Positions 44,514-55,785 are shown, counted from the stretch's first letter. The stretch is 64,000 bases of DNA from Spiroplasma turonicum (GCF_001262715.1 NZ_CP012328.1:1197375-1261374), one strand, 5' to 3'. Numbers and translations are program-made. Notes: a model not told the origin generated them from the letters alone.

Positions 44514-47010
44514 ATATATATTTAGAAGCGTTATAAAAGGTTAGTTTATTATTTTCAGCATCAAAGTAATAATAATTAATTCTGTTAGTTAAGTTATTTT
44601 TTACTAAGGTTGAAATTAATGAGTTTTTATCAACTTCATTTAATAATAAAAATTTTGAATCATAATCACCATAAATATTATTTTGATCATAATATTTTTT
44701 TAAAATATTATTGTATCAATATATAGCGTTGTCTTTTAAAACAAAATAACCAATTTCTAAACCATTTTCAAAATTAAACTGTGTAAAACTTTCATTAAAT
44801 ATGCCATTAAACATATAAGGTTGAGTAACACCTAATATGTCATTTTGCTTGCAATCATAGTTTATAATGTACAAAAAATTGTTTAAATTTGCAACTATTT
44901 GTAATACGTTGTTAGTTAATTTTAAGTTTAAGAATTTTAAATTTTTACAAAGATTTTCTTTTATTAATGTTTCACTAAACAATTCCTTAGTTTCAAAATT
45001 ATAAGTTTGAATTTTGCTATATTGTGAATTAAATCCAACAATAAAATCATCATTAATTACTATATAGTCCAAATTAAAGTTGCTTTTTATTGTTTCACTT
45101 TTTAAAGGATTATCAATATTTGTATATTTCAAGGTTACTGTACTAGTATCTGATCAATATAAATTAGAATTGTAGTATGTTCAAGATTTGCATTTATTTA
45201 CATTATTGATATTCAATTTATTTACAATCTTAACAAAACTACTATTTATTATCTCAATAACAAAACATTTATTTGATGAGACTATGAAAACTTTATTATT
45301 CTCTAATACTAACAAATATGATATTTGATCTTTAATTGACTCAATTTCATAATTTTCATTATCTTCTCAAGTTAATTTATTAATTTTAGAATTTTTAACA
45401 TATAAACTCGATTTAGAATTGTTTTTCCCAATAAAAATTGAATCATTGTCATTTAATAAACTTAAATTATTTATTTCTTGTAAGTCTGTTGTTATAAAGC
45501 TTTCTTGAGTAAATGTATTTTCAAAATAAGTCGTGCTTACATTAAATACATATTCTCCAATTACAAAACCTCTACTATTATATTTATCAAGATTATCACT
45601 GAATTTAATCTTAATTTGTTTTTTGTTAATTAAGTCATCAAGACTTGATTCTACACTTGCATTTAAAAAAGTTAAATCATAATAATATTTACTGAATATT
45701 TTAAATAACATATCTTTATCAATGGATTTGTTATCCTCTCCTTTAATCATATCGATATCAAGTACTCCGAAGGTTTTAGAACTAAAATATTTATTTAGAT
45801 CAAAATAACCAAATAAATCAACTTTAATTCCAAAGTTAGACCGATTAGATTTAAATATTTCATTTATACCAGTGGTACTATTCTTTTTAATTGTAATTGT
45901 TGCTTGAGGAACCATATTATTGATGTCATCGATGTCAAATGATAAATATTTATCTAAATCAGTTGTGGAGATATTAGTGATTTGGAATATATGTTTTTTT
46001 AATATATTAATTCATTCTTCTTTTGACAATTTTTTATTTGATCTATCTGAAATATAAAAATCATCACTAAATACTGTTCTATAATTAACGTTCAAAGATT
46101 TATCATCATTATATTTTGGATTATATCTGTCAAATAAATCTTGTATATCAAATCTTTCAATATTGTTTTGATACTCAACAAAACCATTTATATTTTGAGC
46201 ATCTATTTTTATAATTCCATTATTATTCAAAATATTTAGTGGTGTTTTTTCATAAACTTCATCAAGATAATTATTTTTATAATCATCATGATTTTTAAAA
46301 TATTTAGTTATCTCTGAGTCTGTTAAATCTGATGGTAGTTTCTTCAGTATTTCTTTATTTAACATTTTTGATATAACATATTTATAATTTGCATCATACC
46401 TAACGAAACTATAGTAAGGTAAATAAAAATCATATAATTTAATATTATTGTCATGTTCTTTAAATCTAACTTTTAATGATTTAAGTTCATTGTAATCATT
46501 GCTATTTTCATAAGTGAATTCTAAATTATAATACTTAGGGTCCCCTTCTAATTTATTACTCTTTAGAAATAATTTTTCAAAATCACTAGTATATTTAACA
46601 TTACTATCAAGGTCTTTAAAAATATCTTTATTAGAATCTTTCAAAGCATATTCTAAATCTTGTTTATATTTATAATTGAAAGTTTTTGATTCTCCAAGCT
46701 TTTCAAAAAATAGTGTAAAAGTTGATTTATCCTTACTTACATATGTAATGTTCTCATCATTACTTAAATAAAAATCTTTGATTACTTGTTCTACAAAGTA
46801 TTTAGATTGAGTATTTAAATCTTGTTCTTTAAAAAAGTAAAAAGTTTCATCTTTTAACTCATCAAACTGTTCTCATATTCTTTTTAAAGAAAATGATGGT
46901 TCATCATCAGACATTGCATAACTGTGATTTGAATTTACACAAGAAATACTGGTTCCTAATGGTAATGTTATTGGTAAGAGCATTGATAATAACTTAATTA
47001 TACGTCTCAT
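44512..47010 (-). CDS. Large surface lipoprotein, function unknown
   Basis: 832 aa with several TGA Trp codons (RIWEQF, EEWINI, LTWEDN, WTYYNSNLYW). A lipoprotein signal peptide is present: MRRIIKLLSMLLPITLPLGT then SISC with Cys-24. The first 500 residues are Asn/Asp/Lys/Tyr-rich with no domain recognised. The last 300 show repeated short strand patterns such as SIFIGKNNSKSSLYVKN, VFIVSSNKCFVIEI and DFIVGFNSQYSKIQTYNFE that could form a beta-propeller; this is inference. It would face the outside. No clear Shine-Dalgarno except TGAGGTCAAAT upstream of the ATG. Confidence 0.78.
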
Positions 47011-47048
47011 ATTTGACCTCACATATAATATGATTATATAGTAATATA

Positions 47049-47780
47049 TTATATATTAAATAAGACACTAAAAGTTTTCATAATAATTGAATTTCTATTA
47101 TAAAAACTCTTTTTTATAAATGTTGACCCAGAACCAGACATTATTCCTAGTGAAATAAAATTTTTCAAGTTAGGATAGAGCTTAATTGCTGTATCAGTTA
47201 GATCATTTAATTCATTAGGTTTTGTTTCCTTGTAATTTTTATAAACTTCTTTTGTACTACAATTAATAGAGTTTATTATAAGTGACTTTTTGCTTATTGA
47301 AATATCTAAATCAATTGGTTTAATTATTTCACCATAACCAGAAGCAATTGCGGTTTTAAATTTTGACATGAAAAAATAAGAATCAAATCCTACTGCATTG
47401 CATATTTCGAATTTTAATTTGCTATTATTATTTTTAAACTTATCTAAAAAATAGTTTGCAATTGTAATTGCATCACTTGTTCCCCCACCAAGTCCAGAAC
47501 CAATTGGAATATTTTTTTTTAGTTTTATTGTGTAGTATTTATTAATTGTTTTAAAACTTCTCAAAATATCTAAAACACTATAAATAAAATTATTTTCTAC
47601 CAGGCTTTTATTTTTACAAATAATAATGTCCTTAGATTTTTTGTTTGGTTTTAATTTAATAACATCATAAAGGTCATCAACTCTTGTTATTAAACTATTT
47701 ATTTTATGATACTGTTCATTTTTTTCTGGTTTTCAAACTTTTAACCAAAAATTAACTTTCGCATAAGCTTTTAATTTCAT
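47049..47780 (-). CDS. ispE: 4-diphosphocytidyl-2-C-methyl-D-erythritol kinase
   Basis: 243 aa, slightly short. A GHMP kinase of the MEP isoprenoid pathway. It starts MKLKAYAKVNFWLKVWKPEK (K-AKVN is typical; the first Trp is TGG or TGA), has the ATP loop PIGSGLGGGTSDAITIANYF and a late GSGSTFI. The start overlaps the rsmA stop by one base. Upstream neighbours rsmA and rnmV plus ispE are a common Firmicute order. The usual Asp of the active site falls in GGGTSDA. Confidence 0.9.
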
Positions 47781-48574
47781 TATTTGTTAACCTCTTTATA
47801 TATTTTTATAAATTCATCTACAGAAATATTTTCTGGTCGTAAGTTAGATTCAATATTGCTTGATAATAAGATTGAAAAAGCTTTATCTTTATTTTTTAGA
47901 ACATTTGTTAAATTATTAAGAATTGTTTTTCTTTTGTTATTAAATAATAATCTGATGAAGTTAATAAAGTCAGTTTTATCTTCTACTTGATTTGTTAAAT
48001 TAATTTCAAAATCTAACTCTATTAATGCAGAGTCTACTAATGGTATTGGTTTAAAAAGTTTTCTATTAATTGAAAATAAATATTTTGGTTTACAAAAGAA
48101 ATTTGAAGCGACTGACAAATTGTTGTAGTTCTTTGTATTTTTATTTGCACAAATTCTTTCGCCTACTTCTTTTTGGACCATTAAAATTGCTTTACTTAAA
48201 TAGTTATGAATATCAAAACACTTAAAAAGAATTGGACTAACTATATAATATGGTGTATTAGAAATTATTGAAACCTTTTCGAAAGGATTATTTTCAATTA
48301 AATTATTGAAATCTAAATCTAGAACATCATTTATAATTAGTTCAAAGTTTTTAGCCTTAATGTTATCTTTTAAATAAATTTCTAAATCCTTATCAATTTC
48401 GATTGCAATGACTTTATCATATAATTCTGTCAACTTTCTTGTAAGAGCACCTTGTCCAGGACCAATTTCAATTATTAATTGATTTTTTTCTTTTGGTAAA
48501 AAGGATAATATTTTACTTATCAAATTTCCATCTGTTATAAAATTTTGTCCAAACTTTTTCTTTGGTATATGCAT
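47780..48574 (-). CDS. rsmA: 16S rRNA dimethyladenosine transferase RsmA (KsgA)
   Basis: 264 aa. It dimethylates two adjacent adenines at the 3' end of 16S rRNA with SAM. MHIPKKKFGQNFITDGNLIS is the standard N-terminus. SAM motif IIEIGPGQGALTRKL and catalytic region SNTPYYIVSPIL are intact, and MVQKEVGERI follows. GAGGAATAAACC precedes the ATG, overlapping the rnmV stop. It forms a tight unit with rnmV and ispE. Confidence 0.97.
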   Translation of the reverse strand: MHIPKKKFGQNFITDGNLISKILSFLPKEKNQLIIEIGPGQGALTRKLTELYDKVIAIEIDKDLEIYLKDNIKAKNFELIINDVLDLDFNNLIENNPFEKVSIISNTPYYIVSPILFKCFDIHNYLSKAILMVQKEVGERICANKNTKNYNNLSVASNFFCKPKYLFSINRKLFKPIPLVDSALIELDFEINLTNQVEDKTDFINFIRLLFNNKRKTILNNLTNVLKNKDKAFSILLSSNIESNLRPENISVDEFIKIYKEVNK

Positions 48575-48577
48575 GGT

Positions 48578-49108
48578 TTATTCCTCTAATATTTTTTTTA
48601 TGTCATGTGCCGATAAGTTAAGATAGTTTAATCACTTAAAAAGTCTCTTGTTATTAATCTTTTCACTTCAATTAAAATGCTCTGCTATTTTTTTTCTATT
48701 AGAAGCCTCAAAAAAATTATTAATTAAAAATTCATTTCACGACAATGATTCTTCATTTTTATTAAAGATTATTAATTCATTCAAAGCTCTTTTGATTTCT
48801 TCATCACTTGCTTCTGCAATTCCTATTTTTTTTGAATTTTTAATTGTTTTTTTATTGATAAATGCGTTAAAACATTTAAAATTAAGATAGGTATTAATAA
48901 TATCACGGATTTTAATTCCAGGTCCATCAGGATCTGTGAAAATTATTAAACCTCGTGTTTTATTAAGATCTGCTAATAAATTTAATTTTTGATTTGTTAT
49001 TGCAAGACCGTTAGTTTCAATGGTATCTATATTTTCTTTTCCGAAAATCTTTTTAAGTTTTATAGTATCAGAGAACCCTTCAACAACTACAACTTGCATA
49101 ATTTTCAT
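48578..49108 (-). CDS. rnmV: Ribonuclease M5 (Toprim domain)
   Basis: 176 aa. It finishes 5S rRNA. The Toprim motifs are VVVEGFSDTIKLKK (Glu) and IIFTDPDGPGIKIRD (DxD); GIAEASDEEIKRAL is typical for M5. TGA Trp codons occur after ESLS, in HFNWSEK and in FKWLNYL. The first ATG (49108) has AAAGG nine bases upstream; a second ATG three codons later is less well placed. Its downstream partner is rsmA. Confidence 0.93.
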
Positions 49109-49160
49109 ATATTATAACCTTTCTTGTGTATAAATGCTAGTATTCTAACTCAGTTTATAG

Positions 49161-49166
49161 TATAAT
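49161..49166 (+). promoter_or_regulatory. -10 box of the mreB at 49207
   Basis: A perfect TATAAT in the context TTTATAGTATAATTATA, about 40 bp before the ATG. The context matches that of the -10 at 55747 (TTTAATAGTATAATTATT). The -35 box is weak. Confidence 0.5.
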
Positions 49167-49206
49167 TATACACGAAGGGTTTTTTCTTATAAAGGAGGAA
49201 ATAAAA

Positions 49207-50250
49207 ATGGCATCATGAGACCGTAAAAAAGAATTCGTAGCTCTTGACCTAGGTACAGCAAACGTTGTTGCATATCTTGGTGGGCAAGGGATCATTTATA
49301 ATGAACCTTCAACAATGGCATACGATGTTCACACAAATACAGTTATCGCATCTGGAGAAATGGCTTATGAAATGGTTGGTAAAACTAATGATGATGTAAG
49401 AATGGTTGTACCACTAGTTGATGGAGTTATTGCTGATTTAGATGCAGCAAAAGATTTGATTAAAATCATATTCTCTCGTATTAAATTATCAGACATCTTA
49501 AAAAATGCTTTAGTAGTTCTTGCTTGCCCTTCAGGAGTTACTGAATTAGAAAGAGGAGCATTAAAACAAGTTGTTGTTGATATGGGAGCTAGAAAAGTTC
49601 TTGTTGAAGAAGAAGTAAAATTATCAGCAATCGGAGCTGGAATTAACATATCACTTGCAAGTGGACACTTAGTTGTTGATATCGGGGGAGGAACTACTGA
49701 TATAGCAATTATCTCAGCTGGAGATATCATTATTTCTAGATCTATAAAAGTTGCTGGAAATCACTTTGACGAAGAAATAAGAAAATATATTCGTGCAGAA
49801 TACAATGTTCTTGTAGGGATAAAAACTGCAGAAAAAATCAAAATAGAAATAGGTTCATTAACAAAAATTGATAATGGACGTACATTTAGAGCATTTGGTC
49901 GTGATGTAATTTCTGGATTACCAAGAGAAGTTATTATAGCACCAGATGAAGTTAAAAATGCATTGTTAGCACCATTCTCAAAAATAACTGATTTAATTGT
50001 TGAAGTTATGGAAAACACACCTGCTGAATTAGCTGGAGATATCATTAGAAATGGTATAACAATATGTGGTGGTGGAGCTTTAATTAGAGGAATCGATTCT
50101 TACTTTGAATCAATATTCCAATTAAAAGTAATAAAAGCCCAAGATCCATTATTAACTGTTATTGAAGGTGCTAAAGAATACGAAAAACAAGCTGAAAAAT
50201 GACTTGAAATTGTAGACTTACGTGATTCTAGAGAATACGTGATTAAATAA
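49207..50250 (+). CDS. mreB: MreB actin homologue (first of the main mreB region)
   Basis: 347 aa. MASWDRKKEFVALDLGTANV holds phosphate 1; LVEEEVKLSAIGAG (catalytic Glu), HLVVDIGGGTTDIAI (catalytic Thr) and ICGGGALIRGID are intact, so it should bind and hydrolyse ATP. DLDAAKDLIK groups it with the genes at 54539 and 55786 rather than with those at 28290 and 53468. The fourth codon is TGA (Trp). GGAGGAAATAAAA precedes the ATG. Codon use looks less A/T-extreme than neighbours, as in a highly expressed gene. A terminator follows. Confidence 0.96.
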
Positions 50251-50251
50251 T

Positions 50252-50283
50252 AAAAAAGAGATTTAAAATAAAATCTCTTTTTT
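50252..50283 (+). terminator. Terminator after the mreB at 49207
   Basis: AAAAAAGAGATTT and AAATCTCTTTTTT form a perfect 13-bp stem starting two bases past the stop codon, ending in T6. Confidence 0.92.
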
Positions 50284-50412
50284 ATTATTTAGAGAAAGTT
50301 TTTCTATATAATCTTATTATTGATATTTTTAAATTTGAAATAATTTATTTTTATACAATGATTTTTTTTAAAAAAAGTTTAAAATAAAAATATAGAAATG
50401 TAGGTGTGAAAA

Positions 50413-51447
50413 TTGGCAAAGTCAAATATTAGAGCTGGAAAACACATTGCTATAGATATAGGTACATATAAGACAAGAGTTTATGTTGATGGTTTAGGTA
50501 TAATTTTTAATCAAGCTTCACTTATGGCAGTTGATTATAAGATTAACAAAGTCATTGCTTATGGTGATAATGCAAAAAAATATATAGGAATTTTAAATGG
50601 TAACTTAAAAGTAATAAAGCTGGTTAAGCGTGGTGTAGTTACAAATCTAGATTTACTAAAAAACTATTTAAACTATACACTTTCGAAACACAAGGAAATT
50701 TTAAAAACAGCGTATGTTACATTAGCTTGTCCAGTAAATCTTACTGAACTAGAAAGAAACTCACTAATAGAGGCTATTAAATCATTAGGAGTTGCTCATG
50801 TAAAGGTTGAGGATGATATAAAATTAGCTTTAATGGGGGCTGGAATTGACATCTCAGGTCCTGAAGGTTACTTATGCCTTGATATAGGTTGTGGAAAAAC
50901 AACAATTGCTTTAGTATCTACAAATACAACAATTGCTTCTAAAACCTCAAAATATGCAGGCGCAATTATTGATGAAGAAATAATAAAGTTTTTAAAAGCA
51001 AAAAAATCTGTTATTGTTGGAGAAAAAACTGCAGAAGCAGTTAAAATTGGAGTTGCTTGCCTTTTAAAACCTAAAGAAACATTAAAAGTTAAGGCATATG
51101 GTTATGATTTAACCAGTGCATTGCCTAAAGAATTAGAAATTAATGATAATGATATAATAAAAATTGTTCAGTTTGTATTTGGTAACTTAGCTGATACAGT
51201 AACAAGTTTAATTGAAGAATTGTCTAATGAATCTGCAATTGATGTTATAAAAAATGGTATTATTGTTACTGGTGGATTAGCATCAATTTATGGTATTAAA
51301 ACATTTTTCGAAAAATACTTTGAAATACCAGTTAAAGTAGCAAGAAATGCGTCAAGTGCTGTTATTGATGGAGCAATTGCTCATAAAGAAACAACAATAA
51401 AAAGTCTTGAATACGAATTGGGATATGCAGAAGAAGTCATATATTAA
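50413..51447 (+). CDS. mreB3: Divergent MreB actin homologue with altered active site (MreB3 type)
   Basis: 344 aa. The actin fold is kept: HIAIDIGTYKTRVYV, LACPVNLTELERNSL and VTGGLASIYGIK. Active-site residues differ from the other five copies: EEEVKMAA became EDDIKLAL (Glu to Asp), and DIGGGTTDIA became DIGCGKTTIA (Thr to Lys and Asp to Thr). These Glu-to-Asp and Thr-to-Lys changes are published hallmarks of Spiroplasma MreB3, which predicts weak or no ATPase activity. The start is TTG, with AGGTG before it. It lies 160 bp after an mreB and 82 bp before argS. Confidence 0.92.
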   Translation: MAKSNIRAGKHIAIDIGTYKTRVYVDGLGIIFNQASLMAVDYKINKVIAYGDNAKKYIGILNGNLKVIKLVKRGVVTNLDLLKNYLNYTLSKHKEILKTAYVTLACPVNLTELERNSLIEAIKSLGVAHVKVEDDIKLALMGAGIDISGPEGYLCLDIGCGKTTIALVSTNTTIASKTSKYAGAIIDEEIIKFLKAKKSVIVGEKTAEAVKIGVACLLKPKETLKVKAYGYDLTSALPKELEINDNDIIKIVQFVFGNLADTVTSLIEELSNESAIDVIKNGIIVTGGLASIYGIKTFFEKYFEIPVKVARNASSAVIDGAIAHKETTIKSLEYELGYAEEVIY

Positions 51448-51529
51448 ACAAGAAAACAACTAGTTTTTTTGTTTTTTTTTACATATTAGCCTTATTTTAT
51501 ATAAAATTATTGTAGGATGGAGGTTAATT

Positions 51530-53182
51530 ATGAGTATTATTTTAAATCAATTAAAAAAAGAAATTAATGAAACAATTATTAAACTAGATCTAAAAGGTGA
51601 ATTAATAATAGAAAAAACAAAGTCTATTGAGCATGCAGATTATGCCACAAATTTTGCTCTTATAAATTCAAAATTAAATAACCTTAAACCTCTAGAATTA
51701 GCAGAAAAAATAAAAGAAAATCTATTAAAAAATAATAAAATAATAAAAAATGTAGAAGTTGCAAAACCAGGTTTTATAAATATTGAGATTAATGGCTTGC
51801 AACTTGTTAAAGTTTTAGATGAAGTACAAAAAAATAAAGAAAATTATGGTAGATCAGCAAATAAAAACTATACTTTTAATTTAGAGTTGATATCAGCAAA
51901 CCCAACTGGTTTTTTACATATAGGTCACGCAAGAAATGGAATTGTTGGAGACAGTGTTAGAAGAATTTTAGAATTTGCAGGCTATAATGTTCAAACTGAA
52001 TATTATACAAATGATGCAGGGAATCAAGTAAATGTTCTTGCAGTTACTGTATTCTACTACTATTTATTATTACTAAAAGTTGAAGTAGAAAAACCTGAAG
52101 AAATTTATGGTGGAGACATGTATGAAGAGTTAGCTCAAAATATAATAAATAAGTATGGGGACAAGTTCAAAAGTTTAAAAATTAATAATAATAAAATAAA
52201 TGACCCTGAAACTCATGAACTTTTTAGAAACCTTTCTATAAATTATTTTATAAATATTATTAAAGAACAAATAGACATGTTGGACATAAAAATAGAACAT
52301 TATTCAAGTGAACAAAAAATGTATGATGACAAATTAATTGATAAAATGCTTAATTTATACAAAAACATTGGTAAAACATATGAGAAAGATAACGCCCTTT
52401 GATTAAAAACAACTGAATTTGGCGACGATAAAGATAGAGTATTAAAAAAATCAGATGGTTCTTATACATACATAACACCAGATATTGCTTGTCATGATGA
52501 AAGAATTAGAAGAACCAATGCAGATAAGTATGTTAATTTCTGAGGTGGTGACCACCATGGTTATATTACCCGTGTAAGAGCAGGTTTAGCTTTACTTAAT
52601 CATAGATTTGACATTTTAGATATAGATATAATACAAATGGTACGTCTAATTAAAGATGGTAAAGAATTCAAAATGTCAAAAAGAAAAGGTACTGCGGTTT
52701 GGTTGATAGACCTTATAGAGATGGTTGGAAAAGATGCAATAAGGTATATGCTAGCGTCAAAAAACCCCTCTTCTCATATGGATTTTGATATTGACCTTGT
52801 TGTTGAAAGAAACTCTACAAACCCAGTATATTACGCTCAATATGCAACTGCTAGATGTAAGAAACTACTAGATAAATTTAACTCTGAAATTATTACTGAT
52901 GGAACTTTTGAATGAAACAGCAAAGAAAAAGAACTAATAATGCATATTGATGACTTTAACTCAACAATCGAGCATTCTGCATCAAAAAGATTGCCAAATG
53001 TATTGTGTGATTATATTCAAAAACTAGCCAAATTATTTCATTCATATTATGGTAATGATAAAATTATTGATTTAAATAATGTTAATGAAACAAATAAAAA
53101 ACTACTTTTAGTATCATCAATATATCAAGTCCTTGTAAATTCTTTAACATTAATTGGTGTAGATTTTAAAGATTATATGTAA
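51530..53182 (+). CDS. argS: Arginyl-tRNA synthetase
   Basis: 550 aa. The N-terminal Add1 domain is followed by the class I motif [32 protein letters not shown] is typical of ArgRS. The late loop is [14 protein letters not shown], a KMSKS form. The C-terminal DALR domain ends [19 protein letters not shown] Trp codons follow DNAL, occur in NFWGGDHH, and follow GTFE. GGATGGAGGTTAATT precedes the ATG. It sits between mreB3 and the mreB triplet and ends at a terminator. Confidence 0.97.
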
Positions 53183-53205
53183 AAAGCTTTTAAAAGCTTT
53201 TTTTT
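53181..53205 (+). terminator. Terminator after argS
   Basis: AAAAAGCTT, TTA, AAAGCTTTTTTTT directly after the argS stop: an approximately 9-bp stem with a long T-run. Confidence 0.85.
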
Positions 53206-53274
53206 ATTGTTTTTTGTTTTTTATAGTTAAAATATTAAGTATTTGTAATAAAATAATATAAAATAAATTTTATT

Positions 53275-53313
53275 AATAAGTCCACTTATTTGGAAATATT
53301 TTGTATTTTCAAA
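53275..53313 (+). promoter_or_regulatory. Two adjacent inverted repeats upstream of the mreB triplet
   Basis: AATAAGTCCACTTATT (53275-53290) is a perfect inverted repeat with two central bases. TTGGAAATA and TATTTTCAA (about 53290-53313) form a second, nearly perfect one right beside it. They lie 40-80 bp upstream of a good promoter, in a 260-bp gap without genes, and are candidate binding sites. Confidence 0.45.
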
Positions 53314-53353
53314 ACTTATGCAATATATTTTATCATAATACACACCTTTAAAG

Positions 53354-53382
53354 TTGAAAAAAGACAAATTTTATGCTAAACT
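53354..53382 (+). promoter_or_regulatory. Promoter of the mreB triplet
   Basis: TTGAAA (53354-53359), a 17-bp spacer, and TAAACT (53377-53382) preceded by TGC, an extended -10. An untranslated leader of about 80 bases would follow. Confidence 0.65.
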
Positions 53383-53467
53383 TAATGTATGTTATGTATT
53401 CTACAATAAATAGAACTACATAATCATAAATTTAAAACATAGGAATTTTAAAGAAGGAGAAAAGTAA

Positions 53468-54502
53468 ATGGCGATTAACAAGAAACCTACATTCGTTTCA
53501 ATGGACTTAGGTACTGCAAATACACTTGTATTTATTTCAGGCCAAGGTGTTGTTTATAACGAACCATCAATAGTTGCTTATAGAATTAAAGAAAACAGAA
53601 TTGTTGCAGTTGGAACTGAAGCATACAAAATGATTGGTAAAGGAAACAAAACAATTCGTGTTGTTAAACCAATGGTTGACGGTGTTATTACTGATATTAG
53701 AGCAACTGAAGCTCAATTAAGATATATTTTTCAAAAATTACGTATATCAAAACAATTAAAACATTCAATTATGTTATTGGCATGTCCATCAGTTATTACT
53801 GAATTAGAAAAAACTGCTTTGAAAAAAATTGCAGTTAATTTAGGGGCAGATCAAGTATTTGTTGAAGAAGAAGTAAAAATGGCCGCTTTAGGTGGAGGAG
53901 TAAACATTTATGCTCCTACTGGAAACCTTATAGTTGATATGGGTGGTGGAACTACTGATATAGCAGTTTTAGCATCAGGAGACATAGTTCTTTCTAAATC
54001 TGTAAAGGTTGCAGGTAACTACTTAAATGATGAATGTCAAAAATTTATTAGATCACAATATGGTCTTGAAATTGGTTCAAAAACAGCTGAGTCAATAAAA
54101 GTTAATGTTGGTTCATTAGCAAAATACCCAGATGAAAGAAGAATGAAAGTTTACGGACGTGATGTTGTTTCAGGTTTACCAAGAGAAATTGAAATAACAC
54201 CAGAAGAAGTACGTGAAGTATTAAAAGTACCTGTATCAAGAATTATTGATTTAACTGTACAAGTACTTGAAGATACACCACCAGAATTAGCTGGAGATAT
54301 CTTTAGAAATGGTATAACAATATGTGGTGGTGGGGCACTAATTAGAGGAATTGACAAGTATTTTGCTGATACACTACAATTACCAACTAAAATTGGTGAA
54401 CAACCATTACTAGCAGTTATAAACGGAACTAAAAAATTCGAATCTGAAATTTGAGAAATTATTAAAGCTCAAAGACATCATGAAGACATTATGGGTAGAT
54501 AA
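53468..54502 (+). CDS. mreB: MreB actin homologue (first of the triplet)
   Basis: 344 aa. FVSMDLGTANTLVFI, VFVEEEVKMAALGGG, LIVDMGGGTTDIAVL and ICGGGALIRGID give a full ATPase site. It is the near-twin of the mreB at 28290 (long identical stretches such as KYPDERRMKVYGRDVVSGLP). VITDIRATEAQLRY sets this pair apart from the DLDAAKD group. It begins MAINKKPTFVSM after GAAGGAGAAAAGTAA. One TGA Trp follows ESEI, and the tail is EIIKAQRHHEDIMGR. Only 36 bp separate it from the next mreB, so they share a transcript. Confidence 0.96.
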
Positions 54503-54538
54503 TTTCCATAAAATTTAATAGAAATGAGGGGACTTATT

Positions 54539-55588
54539 ATGTATCAAGAAACTAAAAGACCTTTTATTTCACTAGACCTTGGTACAAGTAACATACTAGC
54601 TTATGTTTCAGGCCAAGGTATTGTTTATAATCAACCAAGTTTGATGGCATATGATGTCAATACAAATAATCTAATTGCAATTGGAGAAGATGCTTACGAT
54701 ATGGTTGGTAAAACAAGTGATAATATTAGAATAATTACACCTCTAATTGATGGTGTAATAGCTGACTTAGATGCAGCAAAAGATTTATTAAAACATATAT
54801 TTAATAGACTTAAAATGATGAACTTCTGAAAAAACTCAATTGTAGTTCTGGCATGCCCAAGCGGTGTGACAGAGTTGGAAAGAGATGCTCTTAAAATGGT
54901 CGCAAAAGACATGGGTGCAGATTTAGTAGTTATTGAAGAAGAAGTAAAAATGGCTGCAATTGGGGCTGGAATTAATATTGAATTACCAAATGGTCATCTT
55001 GTAGTTGATATTGGTGGAGGTACTACTGATATAGCTATTCTATCTGCTGGTGAAGTTGTAATATCTAAATCTGTAAAGGTTGCAGGTAACTACTTTAATC
55101 AAGAAATTTTAAAATATGTAAGATCAGAATACAACATGTCAATAGGAGCAATTACATCTGAAAATATTAAAAAAAATCTAGGATCATTGGTTCAATACCC
55201 TAATGAAAGATCTATGCAAATATATGGTAGAGATATAATATCAGGGTTGCCTAAAGAAGCAAAAGTATCTTCAGAAGAAATAAGAAATATCTTATTGAGT
55301 GCATTTAGTAAGATTACAGATCTAGTTATAGAAATTCTTGAAGAAATACCTCCTGAATTAGCTGGAGACATCATGAAAAATGGTATGGTTATTTGTGGTG
55401 GTGGAGCACTAATTAGAAATATTGATAAATATTTCTTTGATATTTTCCAACTACCTTGTAAAATTGCAGCAGAACCATTAGGATGTGTAATTGATGGTAC
55501 TAAAGCATATGAAAAAATTATTGTCAAAAGAGTAAATGAAGGAGTATATGACGCAAGTCAAGATACATATTTAAAAAAATTATCTTAA
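54539..55588 (+). CDS. mreB: MreB actin homologue (second of the triplet)
   Basis: 349 aa. ISLDLGTSNILAYV, VIEEEVKMAAIGAG, LVVDIGGGTTDIAIL and ICGGGALIRNIDKY are intact. GAGGGGACTTATT fixes the ATG at 54539; an in-frame ATG five codons upstream has no ribosome site. TGA Trp follows KMMNF, at the same alignment place as in the copies at 28290 and 55786. It is co-transcribed with the preceding mreB and ends at a terminator. Confidence 0.96.
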
Positions 55589-55591
55589 AAG

Positions 55592-55623
55592 AAAATGTTT
55601 CAGAAAAATGAAACATTTTTTTT
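55592..55623 (+). terminator. Terminator after the second mreB of the triplet
   Basis: AAAATGTTTC and GAAACATTTT form a perfect 10-bp stem with an 8-base loop, followed by a T-run. Confidence 0.9.
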
Positions 55624-55723
55624 GCTTTAAAATTTTTTTTCAATAATTTTACACACTTATAAAATAGAAGTTATAATATAATAGTTAGTTAAATAGAATT
55701 AAATTATAGTTCTCTATAATTGT

Positions 55724-55752
55724 TTGGTATATTCTGTTTTTAATAGTATAAT
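55724..55752 (+). promoter_or_regulatory. Promoter of the third mreB
   Basis: TTGGTA (55724-55729), a 17-bp spacer and a perfect TATAAT (55747-55752). Just upstream a perfect inverted repeat, ATTATAG, four bases, CTATAAT (55703-55720), abuts the -35 box and could bind a regulator. Confidence 0.65.
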
Positions 55753-55785
55753 TATTAAAATTATTGATTTTTTAGGAGGTAAAGA

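Noticed and set aside
53275..53290. AAGTGGAC shared with 29344-29351 as ends of one insertion sequence
   Set aside because: Only eight bases match and no transposase remnant lies between or near either site.
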